NCBI GenBank assembly: GCA_013400155.1
Contig: VXBM01001678.1
Location: forward strand, 1 to 64,000
Reading direction: 5' to 3'
Source of the DNA: Helopsaltes ochotensis
Taxonomy: Eukaryota; Chordata; Aves; Passeriformes; Locustellidae
DNA: 64,000 nucleotides
The position numbers and the translations under genes were made by a program. Of this stretch, positions 60,659-64,000 are shown in pieces. The stretch's first letter is position 1; each line of letters starts with the position of its first letter. The notes under the pieces are model-generated. The model was given only the letters and a program-made list of their open reading frames with translations. It did no database searches and was not told the origin of the DNA.

Positions 60659-61220
60659 TGTTTGCTCATACTGAAAGAAAAAAAAAAGTAGCTTTTTATT
60701 AAAGTTGAGATGGACACTGCACTCCTAGTGCTTCATTAAAAACTTCAGAGGGCTTCAAGTATCAGCACGTCGTTATCCAGGAGTCTTTCATACCTTCGCT
60801 CTATTGCAATCCCACAGGCACCTCCACACAGCTCTGGCTCTTTCTCTCCTTCTGCAGTTCTAGCTCGCTCCTTCCTGTCCCTAGCAGGGCCACCTAACCC
60901 TCTCTATTCTGTCCCTTGCACAGTCAGTCTCAGTCTGTGCCTCAGTTTCCTTCCCTTCCTCTCCTCACAGCACAGCCAGCAGACCCCAAACTAACTCACT
61001 CTTTTATCACACCTGTAGCTGGGTGGCCAGGGCTGTTCCTACTCTTGGATAAATAACACAGCTGCAATATATCAAGGGAAAGATTGCCTTTAGTACTATC
61101 TCTATCTGTCTCCCCACAGCTTTTCCTGTCCATAGCTGATTTTGTTGCTCCTTTCCCTTGCCTTTATGGCAAAGAGAAGTCAACGTTTTTCTAACATTCA
61201 TTCTGAAATTAATATGCACT
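60659..61220 (-). mobile_element. Possible old LTR remnant, reverse
   Basis: The minus strand shows a TATA-like GATAAAA (plus-strand 61002-61008), then about 300 bp of purine-rich sequence, then AATAAA (plus-strand TTTATT, 60695-60700) followed by a T-rich stretch. That order suits an LTR. I found no convincing termini or target duplication, so this could equally be chance signals in unique DNA. The boundaries given are approximate. Confidence 0.3.
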
Positions 61221-62088
61221 TCTGCTGAAGATTTGAGAAGACTAAAAATTATGCATATGCAACAGCAATCAGAAGAATCTTTATAGTTGATTTGACCCTA
61301 TGAATTATATCAAACTGATCTTCTGTCTTGTGCATGTTAATATTCAGAGAGAATATATGGCATGCTTTGAAAACAGTTTGCCTTTTGGACTGGCATCTTA
61401 GTCAGCCAAAAATCATCCAAAAGTTCCTGATGGAGTCATGTTCCTTTAGGATGCAGCTATTGCTGCACCCCAAATTTCACCAGCTGTTCTAGTTGTCATT
61501 TATTGCCTAGGTTTGATAAACAAAATAGTGTGTGAATGCAGAGAAACTGTGCTGCCTTTTCAGTCTCACACTGCTCTGTCCTTGCAGGGCACTATTCCAT
61601 TAATTACAGTTTCTAAGTGTAATCACTTCTAGGAGAATGGGGAAAAAATTAAATAGGGGAATTTGCTCTTCTTGAAGTTGAGAAACACAGGCAAATATGG
61701 TCTGCTTTCCATTTTGCAAGGAATATGGTCCTTTTCAAATATGTTACATTTTCTTTTGTGTCCATTCGCCTACCCCAAGTGGCTTGCAGTATTTATCAAC
61801 TTTAATCAACATGAGTGACAGGGAACCTGATAATAGAGAATAGCTGTCTCCACTGGTGGGCCAAAATCTATTGAAATGCCAGTAGTGAATACACTGTATT
61901 TACATTTCTTTGGGACTCTTGCTTTTAAAAGATTTGCATCTTTTACACTGGAGGGATGAAAGTAAAGGTTATTTAACTCTACATCAGAAATTGTATCTGA
62001 TGACAGTGTGACAAAATATTCCTGTTTTCAGAAGGGCAGAATGCCTGTCTCTCATCTCTGGGGCTGTTTCAGTGGTGTAGCAGGTTCA
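61221..62088. other. Single-copy spacer, no gene seen
   Basis: About 0.9 kb without recognisable exon or element. Confidence 0.5.
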
Positions 62089-62092
62089 GAGC

Positions 62093-62421
62093 TGTTGCAG
62101 CTCGTCTATTAGCTAGACAAGATAAATCTGGTCATAACAAATCTAATTTGGCTAACCTGGCTTGTTCTAGAAACAAATCCCTAGGTGAACAATGGAAGTC
62201 ATACAAAGACCTCAGCCAATCATAACCAGTCCAGACAGCAGATATATCACTGGTCAAGGAGCTCGACAGGGCTGAGACTCAGACCAATGAGTATATAGAT
62301 CTGGGAGTTTTGAACTCACTATATAAGACAGTTCGGAACAATGAAACCAGCTCTTTGTCTTATGATCAAGAGGACTCGAGTCATGATTTCTGTCTCCAAC
62401 CTATGATTGTCACATAATACA
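62093..62421 (+). mobile_element. Short solo LTR with 4-bp target duplication
   Basis: The 329-bp unit starts TGTTGCAGCTCGTC and ends CACATAATACA. It is flanked by gagc on both sides (62089-62092 and 62422-62425). CCAAT boxes lie at about 62216 and 62284, and a TATATAAG box at 62320-62327, about 100 bp before the right end. No AATAAA is present. The 4-bp duplication and compact promoter layout fit a class I (gammaretrovirus-like, ERV1) LTR. Because a 4-bp match is easily found by chance, the ends are moderately secure; the promoter layout is the stronger support. Confidence 0.6.
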
Positions 62422-62425
62422 GAGC

Positions 62426-64000
62426 TACTCTTTGTCCTCTAATACTGAAAGCTGTTTATCAGTGAATTCATGAGAGTCCTGGAGCTTTCTTTGTAAAATA
62501 TTTTTTGGGGTTGGCCAGCATTGCAGAAATTTATGCTGTGTTAAGTATAAACAATTAAAATTACTGGTCACTTCCTCCTGGGCTCTCATGGGACACAGTG
62601 CTCTGGCCACTCAAGGGCTGAGCCTGGATAAAGCCTCTGGAAAAGGCTGAGTCCTCTGTGCTGGATCAGGGGCCTTGGTCAGATGTCCTCAACAACAAAA
62701 ACTTGTTACAGCCATGCTGATCCCTGGGGTCTCAGCCTGTGAGGCCTGAAGGTTTGGAGAACTTTGGCTGAGTCTTGTCTATAGGGACCAGTGAATTCCT
62801 TGGGGCAGCCAGAGGTTCCTCCCCTTCCTGTCCTGTTCTGAGTGTGGGGCTGCTAAACTGGGGCTGTGAGGGCTTAAAGAATATACTTACATGACTCAAA
62901 TCTCTCTCTCTCTCTCCCCCTCCCCTTCCCTGCCTTAAATGTACTGTTAAATAAAATCTGTACTATTGACTTTGCCAAATCATCTCGTTTGCAGCTTACT
63001 TTGGGCAGAGGTTCCTTCTAATAATCACATCCTAACAGGGGCTTGTGTTAATTGTGGCAATCACAGTCTCTTCTGGACATCCCCTCTTCGTGGGCATCAC
63101 CCTGGTGCAGAGCTCCTGGTGCTCTGACTCTAGGTGCACCTGGGTAGGCTGGACATCACCTGAGTTTAGGTTGGACATCACCCGATTTTAGGCTCAACAT
63201 CACATGGTGCCACTGCTCAGAATAGGAAAGCTGAACTCTGAACTGAAACACTTGTCTTCATCCTAGGAAAGATTTGAGGAGAGCAACCAGTGAGTTTTCA
63301 AATTAAGACGGCTCTGTTTTCTGATGTTTTCCACCTCTGCACTTCATTTGTGGTCTCCTCTGTGTTTCCTTAGCATTAATCCTCCTTTCTGATCTGAAGA
63401 AGTTTTAGATTCTCAGCTGGAACTGTGCAGTCCTCAGAAGGTCTTGGAAAAAACGTGGAACCAAGAGGGAGAGCTAGAAGTAACTTGTTTCTCAGTGAGA
63501 GAGGTTTGCTGGTCCCTGTAGGCCCCTTTTGATTGCTCCTACAGAGCTACTGACTTCCTCATGGAAATGTTTCTGCTACCTTTTCAGAAACTATTTTCAA
63601 TTCAGCCTCAAAATACAGTCAGTTTTCCTTTTGACTATCATTGTTAAGGGTATTGGTAAAGGAAATATTTTACATTTATTTTGGAAAAAATCTGTTAAAA
63701 TATTTCAGAAAAAAAATGAAAAGCTATATGTTCATGTTAATAATACCTTTAGAAATAAAATAAATCACAACACTATTTCTCAAAGAGAAGGTTCATGTCC
63801 TTGGCTTTTCTTTGAGCTTCCAACATTGTAAATTTTATAAATGAAGAAAAATCACAAAATATTTGGCAGGGGAATAATCAAGCTGTAGAGATCCCATTAA
63901 GGTAAGCCTATTTTAGTGAACATGGAACAACAAGAAACACCTAAAACTCCCCAGTAATTGTGGGTTTCCTCCCTTTTTCTCTCTGCCATCCCTCAGATTC
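62426..64000. other. Single-copy stretch to window end, no gene seen
   Basis: About 1.6 kb. A TC run lies at 62901-62916, followed by a pyrimidine-rich stretch and an isolated AATAAA at about 62951-62956. Short direct repeats of 'ggctggacatcacc' type occur near 63150-63205. A 100-codon open frame at 63529-63831 has no recognisable domain. Confidence 0.5.

Overview
This window looks like non-coding bird DNA, most likely from a songbird. The evidence is the interspersed-repeat content. Nine fragments of CR1 non-LTR retrotransposons are present, with the 3' ends typical of bird CR1s. Around them sit many solo long terminal repeats (LTRs) of endogenous retroviruses, including the family beginning TGTCTTGGTTTG that I associate with passerine genomes. 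I found no exon, tRNA, rRNA or other cellular gene that the sequence supports. The longest open frames lie in repeats, run through homopolymers or Ns, or have no recognisable domain.

Layout: 1-6.7 kb is single-copy AT-rich DNA with one small CR1 end. At 6.7-10.6 kb lie two solo LTRs of one roughly 1.5-kb family (called family A here), in the same orientation. At 11.6-12.2 kb is a reverse LTR. From 12.2 to 16.3 kb I see nothing. Three CR1 fragments follow at 16.3-19.3 kb, one carrying six near-identical 48-bp units. The stretch 20.2-27 kb is single-copy apart from a 135-bp T run. A family B LTR lies at 27.0-27.7 kb and another (reverse) at 32.5-33.4 kb, the second just after a CR1. A longer CR1 is at 34.6-35.4 kb. 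Three LTRs of three families cluster at 37.3-40.3 kb. At 42.4-44.5 kb a family-A-like LTR is nested in a CR1. A gap-containing LTR fragment follows, then long single-copy DNA to 54.5 kb. A truncated reverse family A LTR is at 54.6-55.7 kb. CR1 and further LTR remnants occur at 56.7-62.4 kb.

Ten LTRs have both ends defined here, and for nine of them I found flanking target-site duplications: 5 bp for families A and B, 6 bp for two others, 4 bp for one. They cover about 10.5 kb of the 64 kb. No gag, pol or env remnant is visible, so they read as solo LTRs. The most interesting observation concerns family A. Copies 1, 3 and 4 end 43-45 bp further downstream than copies 2 and 5. That extra segment contains a stretch matching, at 15-17 of 18 bases, the primer-binding site expected for tRNA-Val. 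Two long-ended copies have perfect 5-bp target duplications outside the extension. The extension is therefore part of the integrated LTR, which suggests that an ancestral primer-binding site was absorbed into the LTR end.
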